Assembly (NCBI RefSeq): GCF_014395785.1
Contig: NZ_CP060713.1
Span: 3,376,501-3,440,500, forward strand
Direction: 5' to 3'
DNA length: 64,000 bases
Source of the DNA: Nocardioides mesophilus
GTDB taxonomy: Bacteria > Actinomycetota > Actinomycetes > Propionibacteriales > Nocardioidaceae
The notes under the pieces are model-generated. The model saw only the letters and a program-made list of their open reading frames with translations, was not told where the DNA came from and ran no database searches. The stretch's first letter is position 1. Every line of letters starts with the position of its first letter. Of this stretch, positions 44,232 through 53,458 are shown in pieces. The position numbers were made by a program, and so were the translations under genes.

Positions 44232-47201
44232 TCACCTGTCGAGCACGTTGGTGCGCTGCGCGATGGCGGCGGCCTCAGTGCGAGAGCTGGCGTGCAGCTT
44301 GCCGAGGATGTTCGACACGTGTACCGAAGCGGTCTTGGGCGAGATGAAGAGCTCGGTCGCGATCCGGTTGTTGCTGTAACCGCGGGTGATGAGCGCAAGA
44401 ACCTCCATCTCGCGCGCGGTCAGTCCGGTGGCACCAGGCGCCCGTCCCGAACCTGCGGCGGGTCCGAGGCCGGTGTTCCGGGCGATCTGCACGGTAGCGA
44501 CCTCGAGCGGAGCGGCTCCGAGTTGGTGGGCGATGTCGCGCGCCGACTGCAGGGCATCGCGCGCCTCCTTGTTGCAGCCGCTCCGGGCCTGGGCGGTGGC
44601 GAGGCCCAGCAGCGCAAGGCATCGTTCCCGTAGCCAGCCGGCCGCGATCCACGCCTCTGCGGCGGCCGCCCAGGGTGCCGGGTCGCTGGGGCGGTCGAGG
44701 CGGGAGAGCTCGGCGGTGAGGTGGAGGTCCCAGGCGACGCCGACGTCTCCGATGCGGTGGAGCCTCGCGGCGACCACCTGGCATGTCGCGAGGTCGTCGC
44801 GTGCCTCCTTGGTCGAGCGGGCGGGACGACCGGCGATCTCGTCCACGTTGACCTTGACCGCGGACATAAGCGGCCGCCACATCGCGTGTGAGGCCGATTC
44901 TGGATGTGGTTTCGACCATAGGGTGCCCAGGATCGTCCGGGCGCGAGCGGCGTGGGAGCGGGCGACTGCCAGCTCGGCCTCTAGCCAGATGGTCTCCCAG
45001 ACGGCGCGCCACGATGTCGAGTCCACCGTGTCGAGGTGGGACCTCACGGTCGTGGCACACCGCTCGGCGGTGCGCAGGTTGCCGCGCCAGCAGTGCAGCA
45101 GACCGGCCAGTGCACAGAGCGAGTAGGTCAGGCTGTCGTCGTCCACGTCTTGGCATGCCTCGTCGAGTCGGGACAGTGCGTGGTCCCAGTCGCCGAGCGC
45201 GATCTCCGAGTCAGCCGCGGTATGGGTGAAGGTGGCGTAGAGCTGAAGGGACTTTCGTGGCTGCGGCAAGGCTGCAAGGGCGGCATTGGCCGTCGCGTAT
45301 GCGTCTTGGTGCTTGCCGGTCGCTGCGAGCGCCTCGGCCATGCACGCGTCGCACTCGAGACCGACCTGAGGGGACACGGCCTCACACCGCGGTCGCAGGT
45401 TCGCGTAGAAGCGAGCCGCCTCCTCGGCGCGGCCGGCCACGCACAACATCACGTCGGCCCGGCAGTGCTCGGCGTACAGAAGCTCCTCCTCGGGGGTGAT
45501 CCATGTCAGGGCGGTTCGGTGGCGCCCGGACTCCCGGTACACCTGGACGGCGAGCTCGGCTGCCTGAACCGCACGGTCGGCGAGGACCGACGCGGACTGG
45601 GGGTCCGTCTCTTGCAGGGCGAAGCTGGCATCGCCCGCCGCGCGGGACAGCCAGGGGTTGGACAGAGGGCAGGAGCGCAGCAGTTGGACCTCCGCCCCGG
45701 TGGGTTGCCAGTCGACGCCGTCGAACTCTCTGCGCGTGTAGGCGATGGAGAGGTCGCGGACCTGGTTCTGCCCGCCCGTGAGCCGAACCGCCCCGAGGGT
45801 CTCGGCGAGGTCGGAACGCCCGGCCATGCGGGCCCAGAACAAGCTGGAGCGGAGCAGCGCATCCTGCTCGATCCCGGCGCGTTGCGTGGCATCCGGAACC
45901 GACGGCCACAGCTCGAGAGCCCTGGCTAGCAGACCGACCGCCTCGGCGTCGGCCAGCACCTGATGCGCCAATGCCGCACCGGTAAGAACCGCATCGAGGG
46001 CACGGCTGTTGTCGCCGGCTCCAGCCCAGTGGTGAGCCGCCGCGATGCGGGCGAACGGGTCACCGGTCGACTCCGCCGACATCTCGAGTTGCTTGGCCCA
46101 GCGCTCGTGCCAACGCCGCCGGTCCCCGGGCAGGAGCCCAGCCTCGACCGACTCGCGCAGTAGCGCGTGCCTGAAGCGGTAGCCGCTGCCGTCCGGCTCC
46201 GGCACCAGAACTGACTCCGCTACCGCGGTCGCGATCCCCGCCAGCGCTCGGTGCTCGCCTCCGGCAACGGCGACCAGCACGTCGTGCGGAAGCCGGCCAC
46301 TCTCCACGGACGCAGCTTCCACCGTGGCCCGGGCATCATCGTCGAGGCTCTCGATTTCCCCGCGGACCATCGACCGGACCGGGCTCGGCACCCGCCCGTC
46401 GGGCAGCCCTTCTCGGGCCAGCAGCTCGGTGTAGAACGGAAGCCCGCCACTGAGGAGAGCCACCGTGTGTACGACTCCCGCGCCGCTCCGCAACCCCGTC
46501 AGAGCCCGTAAGTGCTCGGCCACCTGGCTGCGCGTGAAAGGCTGCAGGACGATCTGGTCAACGAGCGGGACCCGCAGCAGCTCCGCAATCACGTCGTCGG
46601 CACCAGGCGACGCCGTGTCCTCCGTGCGGACGGTTGCCATCATCACCAGATTGGGCGGCCCCTCCACCCGAAGCAGGTAGGAGACCAGGTTCCGCGTCGC
46701 TCGATCTGCCCACTGCAGGTCCTCCAACCACAGCCAGATCACCCGGCCGGTTCCCCGTCCTGCACGGTCCAGACCAGCGACGAACGCATCGAGCACGTGT
46801 ACACCGCCAGACCGGTCGACATCGGCCTCAGACGCGGCGCGGCGGTAGTCTCCGGTGTCGAGGTCCGGAACCAGCGCTGCCAGCGGTCGGGCTGCGGGAC
46901 CAAGCATCTGCCGTGCGCCACCTGGGCCGCGTTCGCGGACCAGGTGCCGCAGCGCCTCGGCCACGGCTGCGTACGGGATCTCCTCTCCGTACAGGTCCAC
47001 GCAGTGTCCGACGAGAACGAGATCCCCCTCGCGCCGGCCGCGCCGGACCGCCTCTTCGACCAGCCGGGACTTACCGACGCCGGGCGGCCCACAGACCAGC
47101 ACTGCGCCACGCAGGCCGGCGCGGGCGGCGTCCACGGCCGCGCCCAACTCGCTGAGCTCGGCGTCGCGTGCGATCAGGTCTGCGGTCCGCAGCCGCACCA
47201 T
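44232..47201 (-). CDS. LuxR family regulator with AAA ATPase (MalT/LAL-like)
   Basis: About 989 residues. The N-terminal AAA_16 module has Walker A VCGPPGVGKSRLVEEAV and Walker B VIWLWLEDLQWAD; a long helical TPR-like middle follows; the C terminus is a LuxR HTH (GLTAREMEVLALITRGYSNN, then FISPKTASVHVSNILGKLHA). These large LAL regulators often activate catabolic or biosynthetic clusters. The start MVRLRTADLIARDAEL (ATG 47199-47201) is the first consistent with the family. The gene looks less G/C-biased in places than its neighbours and sits next to a tRNA gene, so acquisition is possible but unproven. No adjacent target is evident. The 190 bp between it and the tRNA hairpin hold nothing recognisable. 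Confidence 0.9.
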   Translation of the reverse strand: MVRLRTADLIARDAELSELGAAVDAARAGLRGAVLVCGPPGVGKSRLVEEAVRRGRREGDLVLVGHCVDLYGEEIPYAAVAEALRHLVRERGPGGARQMLGPAARPLAALVPDLDTGDYRRAASEADVDRSGGVHVLDAFVAGLDRAGRGTGRVIWLWLEDLQWADRATRNLVSYLLRVEGPPNLVMMATVRTEDTASPGADDVIAELLRVPLVDQIVLQPFTRSQVAEHLRALTGLRSGAGVVHTVALLSGGLPFYTELLAREGLPDGRVPSPVRSMVRGEIESLDDDARATVEAASVESGRLPHDVLVAVAGGEHRALAGIATAVAESVLVPEPDGSGYRFRHALLRESVEAGLLPGDRRRWHERWAKQLEMSAESTGDPFARIAAAHHWAGAGDNSRALDAVLTGAALAHQVLADAEAVGLLARALELWPSVPDATQRAGIEQDALLRSSLFWARMAGRSDLAETLGAVRLTGGQNQVRDLSIAYTRREFDGVDWQPTGAEVQLLRSCPLSNPWLSRAAGDASFALQETDPQSASVLADRAVQAAELAVQVYRESGRHRTALTWITPEEELLYAEHCRADVMLCVAGRAEEAARFYANLRPRCEAVSPQVGLECDACMAEALAATGKHQDAYATANAALAALPQPRKSLQLYATFTHTAADSEIALGDWDHALSRLDEACQDVDDDSLTYSLCALAGLLHCWRGNLRTAERCATTVRSHLDTVDSTSWRAVWETIWLEAELAVARSHAARARTILGTLWSKPHPESASHAMWRPLMSAVKVNVDEIAGRPARSTKEARDDLATCQVVAARLHRIGDVGVAWDLHLTAELSRLDRPSDPAPWAAAAEAWIAAGWLRERCLALLGLATAQARSGCNKEARDALQSARDIAHQLGAAPLEVATVQIARNTGLGPAAGSGRAPGATGLTAREMEVLALITRGYSNNRIATELFISPKTASVHVSNILGKLHASSRTEAAAIAQRTNVLDR

Positions 47202-47414
47202 GCTTCCAGGATGCGCAGCCGGCGGGGAGTTGTCATCCTGTTCCCGCGTCCCTGCCTGAAATGCGACGACCAGCCGCCCTCGGGTTGGTCCTTTGCCGGC
47301 CTCCCGGGATCCGCCCGCGTCCGGCAATCTCTGGACCTCTCCCATCTTTCCCGCTCGCACGTCGTGTCTGATTCCCGCTAGCGGCGGCCCCCGGTCCGGG
47401 AGAGAATCGTGGTC

Positions 47415-49046
47415 ATGGACATCGAGGACACCGAGGCCTGCTACCGGGCCGTGAAGGCGCGGGACCGTCGTTTCGACGGCGTCTTCTACACCGGCGTCAC
47501 GTCCACCGGGATCTACTGCCGCCCGTCCTGCCCGGCGATCACGCCGCAGCGGCGCAACGTCACCTTCCACCGCACCGCGGCCGCCGCCCAGGCGGCCGGC
47601 TTCCGGGCCTGCAAGCGCTGCCTGCCCGACGCCACGCCCGGCTCACCGGACTGGGACGTCGCCGCCGACCTCGCCGGCCGGGCGATGCGGCTGATCGCCG
47701 ACGGCGTGGTGGAGCGGGACGGGGTCGAGGGGCTGGCCCGCCGGGTCGGCTACACCTCCCGGCACCTGAACCGGCTGCTGGTCGCCGAGCTCGGCGCCGG
47801 GCCCCTGGCACTGGCCCGGGCCCGCCGGGCGCAGACCGGCCGGATCCTCATCGAGACGACCGCGATGCCGTTCGCGGACGTCGCCTTCGCCGCCGGCTTC
47901 GCCAGCATCCGGCAGTTCAACGACACCATCCGAGAGGTGTACGCCGCCTCGCCGACCGAGCTGCGCGCGGCACGCGCCGCCTCGGCCCCCGGTCGCGGCC
48001 GGAGCGCCCGCGCGGTCAGCCCCGCCGGTGCGGCGGCCACCGACCGTGCGGACGGTGTGGCCGGTCAGCTGGAGCTGAGGCTCGCGGTGCGGGCCCCGTA
48101 CGCCGCCGCCGAGATGCTGACCTTCCTGGCCGTGCACGCGGTCGCCGGGGTCGAGGCCGCCGGACCCGGCTGGTACGCCCGCACGCTGCGGCTGCCGCAC
48201 GGACCCGGCCGGGTGGTGCTGGAGCTCGACGACGGGGTGGGCGCGCGAGGACACGTCCGGTGCCGCCTGCAGGTCGGCGACCTGCGCGACGTCGCCGCCG
48301 CGGTCGAGCGCTGCCGACGGCTGCTGGACGCCGACTGCGACCCGCTCGCCGTCGAGGACGCGCTGTCCGCCGACGTGGTGCTGGCCCGGCTGGTCCGCAG
48401 CCGTCCCGGCCTGCGGGTGCCCGGCCACGTCGACGGCGACGAGGTGGCGATCCGCACCGTGATCGGCCAGCAGGTCTCGCTCGCTGCGGCCGCCACCGTC
48501 ACCGGCCGGCTCGTCGAGCGGTACGGCGAGCCCTGCGGGGTGGCCGGTGGGGCGGCCGGTGCGGACGACGCCGACCGGCTGTTCCCGCGCGCGGAGGTGC
48601 TCGCCGGGCTCGACCCCGAGGAGCTGCCGATGCCGCGCTCACGCGGCCGGGCCCTGGTGGCGCTGTGCCGGGCGCTCGCCGACGGCGAGATCCCGCTCGA
48701 CCGCAGCATGGACCGCGACGACGTACGCTCGCGGATGATGGCGCTGCCGGGGATCGGGCCCTGGACGGCCGACTACGTGGCGCTGCGGGCTCTCGGCCAC
48801 CCCGACGTGTTCCTGCCCACCGACATCGGCGTCCGCAACGCCCTGCGCGGGCTGGGGGAGCCGGTCGACCGGCTGGCGGCCCGCGCCGAGCAGTGGCGGC
48901 CCTGGCGCTCCTATGCCCTGCTGCACCTGTGGTCGTCGCTGGCGCTGCTGCGTCCCGCCGACCCCGACCCGACCGGCCGGTCACGTGACCGGGTCGACCG
49001 GACCGTCCCGACCTCGGGGCCTGGCCCCGTCACGAAGGAGATGTGA
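47415..49046 (+). CDS. Ada-AlkA fusion: DNA-3-methyladenine glycosylase 2 with Ada zinc and AraC domains
   Basis: A 543-residue three-part repair regulator. Residues ~8-72 are the Ada Zn-binding domain (GVFYTGVTSTGIYCRPSCPA, then CKRCLPDA: four Cys, including the methyl-phosphotriester acceptor). Residues ~85-190 are an AraC HTH (VEGLARRVGYTSRHLNRLLV, FAAGFASIRQFNDTIREVY). Residues ~215-525 are AlkA_N plus the HhH-GPD glycosylase (MMALPGIGPWTADYVALRAL, catalytic Asp in FLPTDIGVRNAL). It senses DNA methylation and removes alkylated bases. The gene is coupled to ogt downstream. Confidence 0.94.
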   Translation: MDIEDTEACYRAVKARDRRFDGVFYTGVTSTGIYCRPSCPAITPQRRNVTFHRTAAAAQAAGFRACKRCLPDATPGSPDWDVAADLAGRAMRLIADGVVERDGVEGLARRVGYTSRHLNRLLVAELGAGPLALARARRAQTGRILIETTAMPFADVAFAAGFASIRQFNDTIREVYAASPTELRAARAASAPGRGRSARAVSPAGAAATDRADGVAGQLELRLAVRAPYAAAEMLTFLAVHAVAGVEAAGPGWYARTLRLPHGPGRVVLELDDGVGARGHVRCRLQVGDLRDVAAAVERCRRLLDADCDPLAVEDALSADVVLARLVRSRPGLRVPGHVDGDEVAIRTVIGQQVSLAAAATVTGRLVERYGEPCGVAGGAAGADDADRLFPRAEVLAGLDPEELPMPRSRGRALVALCRALADGEIPLDRSMDRDDVRSRMMALPGIGPWTADYVALRALGHPDVFLPTDIGVRNALRGLGEPVDRLAARAEQWRPWRSYALLHLWSSLALLRPADPDPTGRSRDRVDRTVPTSGPGPVTKEM

Positions 49047-49051
49047 GACCG

Positions 49052-49576
49052 ATGTGGACCACGATGGAGTCCCCGGCCGGGACGATGCGGGTCGTCGCCT
49101 CCCGGGACGCGATCACCGACTTCGAGTTCTGGGACGGCGACAACGCCAGTGGGTCGCCCCGGTCCTCCACCGCCGTGGCGGCGGCGCGGGCCGCCGGGCG
49201 ACCGGTCGGCCAGCGGACCGACGACGACCCGTTGCTGCGCGAGGCGGTGCGGCAGATGACGGCCTACTTCGCGCGCGACCTCAAGGAGTTCGACCTGCCG
49301 GTGCGCCCGGAGGGCACGCCGTTCCAGCAGCGCGTGTGGGAGCAGCTGCGGCGGATCGGTTACGGCGAGACCGCGTCGTACGGCGAGATCGCGCGCCGGA
49401 TGGGGATGACCAACGCCGCCTCGCGGGCGGTCGGGCTCGCCAACGGGCGCAACCCGATCGCGATCGTGATCCCGTGCCACCGGGTGCTCGGTGCGCAGGG
49501 CAAGCTGGTCGGCTACGCCGGCGGCCTGGAGCGCAAGCAGATGCTGCTCGAGCTCGAGCAGGACGCCCTGTTCTGA
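49052..49576 (+). CDS. ogt: Methylated-DNA--protein-cysteine methyltransferase
   Basis: A 174-residue O6-alkylguanine alkyltransferase with the acceptor Cys in NPIAIVIPCHRVLGAQGKLV and the HTH segment YGEIARRMGMTNAASRAVGL. FQQRVWEQLRRIGYGETASY is the family core. AAGGAG at 49035-49040 is 11 bases before ATG 49052; a GTG at 49043 overlaps the upstream stop (GTGA) but is too close to the ribosome site. With the Ada-AlkA gene it forms an alkylation-damage operon. Confidence 0.95.
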   Translation: MWTTMESPAGTMRVVASRDAITDFEFWDGDNASGSPRSSTAVAAARAAGRPVGQRTDDDPLLREAVRQMTAYFARDLKEFDLPVRPEGTPFQQRVWEQLRRIGYGETASYGEIARRMGMTNAASRAVGLANGRNPIAIVIPCHRVLGAQGKLVGYAGGLERKQMLLELEQDALF

Positions 49577-49582
49577 GCGGGT

Positions 49583-50302
49583 CTACTCGGCGGCGCGGCG
49601 CAGCGACTCGGAGAGCCGCTCGGCCGCGGCGAGCACGGCGGGAGCGTGCATCCGGCCCGGCTGGCGGCTGAGGCGCTCGAGCGGACCGGAGACCGAGACC
49701 GCGGCGATGATCTTGCCAGAGGGGGAGCGGACCGGCGCGGACACCGAGGCGACGCCCTGCTCGCGCTCGCCCACGGACTGTGCCCAGCCGCGACGGCGGA
49801 TGCCCGAGAGCGCGGTGGCGGAGTACGCGGCGTTCTGCAGCCCGCGGTGCATGCGCTCGGGGTCCTCCCAGGCGAGCAGCACCTGGGCCGCCGAGCCGGC
49901 GCGCATGGTCAGCTGCGAGCCGACCGGGATCGTGTCGCGCAGTCCCGAGGGCCGCTCGGCGGCGGCGACGCAGACCCGGTAGTCACCCTGGCGACGCCAC
50001 AGCTGCGCGGACTCGCCGGTGATGTCGCGCAGGCGGGCGAGGACGGGGCCGGCGGCGGCGAGGAGACGGTCCTCGCCGGCTGCCGCGGACAGCTCGGCCA
50101 GCCGGGGCCCGAGCACGAACCGGCCCTGCATGTCCCGCGCCACCAGGCGGTGGTGCTCCAGCGCGACGGCCAGCCGGTGCGCGGTGGGGCGCGCCAGCCC
50201 GGTGCCGGCCACCAGACCGGCCAGCGTGGCCGGTCCGGACTCCAGCGCCGCGAGCACCAGCGCGGCTTTGTCGAGAACGCCGACTCCGCTAGAGTTGTCC
50301 AT
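49583..50302 (-). CDS. ndgR: IclR family regulator, NdgR/LtbR type (leucine biosynthesis)
   Basis: A 239-residue regulator: winged HTH at about 8-70 ([40 protein letters not shown]) and an IclR effector domain at about 80-235. Position and sequence match the NdgR (Streptomyces) and LtbR (Corynebacterium) group, which lies divergent from leuC and controls leuCD, in some species leuB and others. The shared motif at 50312-50332 and 23150-23170 fits such a regulon. Co-effector not deducible. Convergent with ogt, 6 bases apart. Confidence 0.9.
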   Translation of the reverse strand: MDNSSGVGVLDKAALVLAALESGPATLAGLVAGTGLARPTAHRLAVALEHHRLVARDMQGRFVLGPRLAELSAAAGEDRLLAAAGPVLARLRDITGESAQLWRRQGDYRVCVAAAERPSGLRDTIPVGSQLTMRAGSAAQVLLAWEDPERMHRGLQNAAYSATALSGIRRRGWAQSVGEREQGVASVSAPVRSPSGKIIAAVSVSGPLERLSRQPGRMHAPAVLAAAERLSESLRRAAE

Positions 50303-50333
50303 ACTCTGATAATGCCGTCTCAGATGCTGGAAA
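50303..50333. promoter_or_regulatory. Divergent operator between the IclR gene and leuC
   Basis: It contains the inverted repeat TCTGA (50305-50309)/TCAGA (50320-50324) and the 21-bp motif 50312-50332 with core CGTCTCA, repeated upstream of leuB. A GATAAT -10 for leuC lies at 50308-50313, so a bound regulator would block it and could also repress its own gene. leuC then has a ~90-base 5' UTR with no leader peptide seen. Confidence 0.6.
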
Positions 50334-50406
50334 GCAAGTCAGTCGGCGGGTGATCATGGGCCGGAAAACAGACGACGGGGACGCACCCCGAACGAAGGAG
50401 AGCGTG

Positions 50407-51825
50407 ATGGGCAAGACCTTGGCCGAGAAGGTGTGGGACGAGCACGTCGTCCGGAGTGCCGAGGGTGAGCCGGACCTGCTCTTCATCGACCTGCACCTCA
50501 TCCACGAGGTGACCTCGCCGCAGGCGTTCGAGGGGCTCCGGCTCGCCGGCCGCGGCGTACGTCGTCCCGACCTCACGCTGGCCACCGAGGACCACAACGT
50601 GCCGACCCTGGACATCGACAAGCCGATCGCGGACCCGGTCTCGCGCACGCAGGTCGAGACGCTGCGGCGCAACGCGGAGGAGTTCGGGGTCCGCCTGCAC
50701 CCGCTCGGCGACATCGAGCAGGGCATCGTCCACGTCGTCGGCCCGCAGCTGGGCCTGACCCAGCCGGGGATGACGATCGTGTGCGGCGACTCGCACACCT
50801 CCACCCACGGCGCCTTCGGGTCGATCGCCTTCGGGATCGGCACCAGCGAGGTCGAGCACGTGCTCGCGACCCAGACGCTGTCGCAGGCGCGGCCGAAGAC
50901 GATGGCCGTGACCGTCAACGGCTCGCTGCCCGACGGGGTCACCGCCAAGGACCTGGTCCTCACGCTCATCGCGCACACCGGCACCGGCGGCGGCCAGGGC
51001 TACATCGTGGAGTACCGCGGCGAAGCCATCGAGAAGCTGTCGATGGAGGCCCGGATGACGATCTGCAACATGTCCATCGAGTGGGGCGCCAAGGCCGGCC
51101 TGATCGCCCCCGACCAGACGACCTTCGACTACATCGAGGGGCGACCCGAGGCACCGAAGGGCGAGGACTGGGTGGCGGCCGTCGAGCACTGGCGCACGCT
51201 TGTCACCGACGAGGACGCGGTCTTCGACGCGGAGATCGAGCTCGACGCCGACACCATGACCCCGTTCGTCACCTGGGGCACCAACCCCGGCCAGGGGGTC
51301 CCGCTCGGCGGCACCGTTCCGGTGCCGGAGCAGTTCGAGGACGAGGCGGACCAGCTCGCCGCCCAGCGTGCCCTGGACTACATGGGCCTGACCGGTGGCA
51401 CGCCGATGCGCGAGATCGCCGTCGACACCGTCTTCGTCGGCTCGTGCACCAACGGTCGCATCGAGGACCTGCGTGCGGCAGCCGAGGTGATCAAGGGACG
51501 CCACGTCGCCGACGGGACCCGACTGCTGGTGGTCCCCGGCTCGGTGCGGGTGCGGCTCCAGGCCGAGCACGAAGGCCTCGACGTGGTGTTCAAGGAGGCC
51601 GGCGGCGAGTGGCGCGGAGCGGGCTGCTCGATGTGCCTGGGCATGAACCCCGACCAGCTCGAGCCGGGGGAGCGCAGCGCGTCGACGTCGAACCGCAACT
51701 TCGAAGGCCGGCAGGGCAAGGGCGGACGCACCCATCTCGTCTCGCCGTTGGTCGCCGCGGCCACCGCAGTGACCGGCCACCTGGCCTCGCCGTCCGACCT
51801 GCCCTCCCTGCAGCACTCGGCCTGA
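50407..51825 (+). CDS. leuC: 3-isopropylmalate dehydratase large subunit
   Basis: A 472-residue aconitase-family subunit that isomerises 2- to 3-isopropylmalate (and citramalate in the CimA route). The [4Fe-4S] Cys ligands are in [20 protein letters not shown] and [42 protein letters not shown] and [20 protein letters not shown] are signature segments. ATG 50407 has AAGGAG upstream; the in-frame ATGs at 50350 and 50356 would add unrelated residues. leuD starts 34 bases downstream. Confidence 0.97.
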   Translation: MGKTLAEKVWDEHVVRSAEGEPDLLFIDLHLIHEVTSPQAFEGLRLAGRGVRRPDLTLATEDHNVPTLDIDKPIADPVSRTQVETLRRNAEEFGVRLHPLGDIEQGIVHVVGPQLGLTQPGMTIVCGDSHTSTHGAFGSIAFGIGTSEVEHVLATQTLSQARPKTMAVTVNGSLPDGVTAKDLVLTLIAHTGTGGGQGYIVEYRGEAIEKLSMEARMTICNMSIEWGAKAGLIAPDQTTFDYIEGRPEAPKGEDWVAAVEHWRTLVTDEDAVFDAEIELDADTMTPFVTWGTNPGQGVPLGGTVPVPEQFEDEADQLAAQRALDYMGLTGGTPMREIAVDTVFVGSCTNGRIEDLRAAAEVIKGRHVADGTRLLVVPGSVRVRLQAEHEGLDVVFKEAGGEWRGAGCSMCLGMNPDQLEPGERSASTSNRNFEGRQGKGGRTHLVSPLVAAATAVTGHLASPSDLPSLQHSA

Positions 51826-51859
51826 CCGGCCCACCGACCATCTCGAAGAGGACCTCGCC

Positions 51860-52447
51860 ATGGAGAAGTTCACCCGCCACATCGGGACCGGCCTGCCGCT
51901 GCGACGCGGCAACGTCGACACCGACCAGATCATCCCCGCCGTCTACCTGAAGCGGGTCACGCGCACCGGCTTCGAGGACGGCCTGTTCGCCGCGTGGCGC
52001 AAGGATCCCGAGTTCGTCATCAACAAGCCGCAGTTCGCAGGCGCCACCGTGCTCGTGGCCGGGCCCGACTTCGGAACCGGCTCCTCGCGCGAGCACGCGG
52101 TGTGGGCGTTGACCGACTACGGCTTCAAGGTCGTGCTCTCGAGCCGGTTCGCCGACATCTTCCGCGGCAACTCCGGCAAGGCCGGACTCCTTGCCGCACA
52201 GGTGACGCAGGACGTCGTCGAGCAGCTGTGGAAGCTGATCGAGACCGAGCCGACGACGGAGATTGTCGTTGACCTGCAGGAGAAAACCATCCAGGCAGGG
52301 GCGCTGACCGCGCCGTTCCAGATCGACGACTACACCCGCTGGCGCTTGCTCCAAGGCCTCGACGACATCGGCATCACGCTCTCGCACGCCGACGACATCA
52401 CGGCCTTCGAGGCCACCCGGCCGTCGTGGAAACCCGCGACTCTCTAA
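51860..52447 (+). CDS. leuD: 3-isopropylmalate dehydratase small subunit
   Basis: A 195-residue swivelling-domain partner of LeuC. Family segments are [40 protein letters not shown] and [20 protein letters not shown]; the Ser-Arg loop contacts substrate. ATG 51860 follows GAGGACC. Length is normal. The gene is the last of the leuCD operon; a weak hairpin (CTTTGC 52473-52478/GCAAAG 52487-52492) follows. Confidence 0.97.
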   Translation: MEKFTRHIGTGLPLRRGNVDTDQIIPAVYLKRVTRTGFEDGLFAAWRKDPEFVINKPQFAGATVLVAGPDFGTGSSREHAVWALTDYGFKVVLSSRFADIFRGNSGKAGLLAAQVTQDVVEQLWKLIETEPTTEIVVDLQEKTIQAGALTAPFQIDDYTRWRLLQGLDDIGITLSHADDITAFEATRPSWKPATL

Positions 52448-52593
52448 TCCCCGTTCGCGAAATGGCGCCATCCTTTGCCCAAACCCGCAAAGAAAAGATG
52501 CGTGTTGTGATGGTGGGGTGGGCAGGTATTCCCTAGCGTGGCAAGAAGAAGTCGAGCACGGGCTCGACACACACGTTCACGGAAGGGAAGCTT

Positions 52594-53312
52594 GTGAACA
52601 AGAGTCAGTTGATCGACACCCTCGCCGGCCGCTTCGAAGGCAACCGCAAGGCCGCCGCGCACGCGCTCGACTCGGTGCTCGACACCATCACCCGCGAGGT
52701 CGCGAAGGGCGAGAAGGTCGCCATCACCGGCTTCGGATCGTTCGAGAAGCGCGTTCGTGACGCGCGCTGGGTGCGCAACCCGCGCACCGGTGAGCGCATC
52801 AAGGCGAAGAAGACCGCGGTCCCGAAGTTCAACGCCGGGGCGGACCTCAAGAACGTGGTGTCGGGCGCCAAGAAGCTGCCCAAGCTGACGCTGAACGCTG
52901 CTGCTGCCGGCGCCCGGAAGGCGACGCCGACCAAGGCGGCCGCCGCGAAGAAGACCACGGCCACGAAGGCTGCCCCGCGAAGAAGACGGCGGCGAAGACC
53001 ACGGCCACCAAGGCAGCCCCCGCGAAGAAGACGGCGGCGAAGACCACGGCCACCAAGGCGCCTGCGAAGAAGACCGCGGCCAAGACCACGGCCACCAAGG
53101 CGCCTGCCAAGAGGACGGCGAAGACGACGGCCACCAAGGCGCCCGCCAAGACGGCCCCGGCCAAGAGCACCGCCAAGAAGACCAGCGCCTCCGCGGTGCC
53201 GGCCAAGAAGACCGCTGCCAAGACCACCGCGGCCAAGACCACGGCCACCAAGGCTCCGGCCAAGAAGACGACGGCCAGGACGACGGCGAAGAAGACCGCC
53301 AAGAAGGCCTGA
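52594..53312 (+). pseudogene. hup: HU family DNA-binding protein with Lys/Ala tail, frame broken by one missing C
   Basis: HU compacts DNA. Residues 1-92 are a complete HU domain (MNKSQLIDTLAGRFEGNRKA, then VAITGFGSFEKRVRDARWVR and NPRTGERIKAKKTAVPKF). A Lys/Ala/Thr tail of PAKK-type repeats follows, as in mycobacterial HupB and streptomycete HupS. At 52973-52976 GCCCCG stands where the repeat next door reads GCCCCCG. Adding a C keeps the AKKTAAKTTATKAP repeats in frame to TGA 53310-53312 (about 239 residues). As written the frame instead turns Arg/Pro-rich and runs to 53604. A sequencing error is most likely. Good Shine-Dalgarno GGAAGGGAAG before GTG 52594. Confidence 0.9.
52977..53160 (+). 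repeat. ~42-bp tandem repeats encoding the HU Lys/Ala tail
   Basis: About four imperfect units encoding AKKTAAKTTATKAP, with starts near 52977, 53025, 53064 and 53106, followed by more degenerate PAK repeats to 53309. Such repeats form the histone H1-like tail and are prone to copy-number change and assembly error. Confidence 0.8.
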
Positions 53313-53329
53313 CCGCTCAGACCTCGCAG

Positions 53330-53359
53330 ATGGGCCGGCTCCTCACGGAGCCGGCCCAT
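53330..53359 (+). terminator. Terminator after the HU gene
   Basis: ATGGGCCGGCTCC (53330-53342) and GGAGCCGGCCCAT (53347-53359) form a perfect 13-bp stem with loop TCAC, 18 bases after the HU stop. Confidence 0.85.
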
Positions 53360-53458
53360 TCGTGTGTCCGAAGGACCTTCAGCCCTTCACTCGCCACGTG
53401 GGCGCGCCAAGGGTGAGGACGAGGAGCAGCGACAATCCGTCGCACGGGAGGAGTGGTC

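Noticed and set aside
43988-47414. Integrated element at tRNA-Glu with an att duplication
   Set aside because: No integrase gene and no repeat of the tRNA 3' end was found near 47.2-47.4 kb.
47202-47570. N-terminal extension of the LuxR-type regulator
   Set aside because: The frame stays open to 47570, but the extra residues are low-complexity, overlap the start of the Ada-AlkA gene and precede the conserved AAA opening with no homology.
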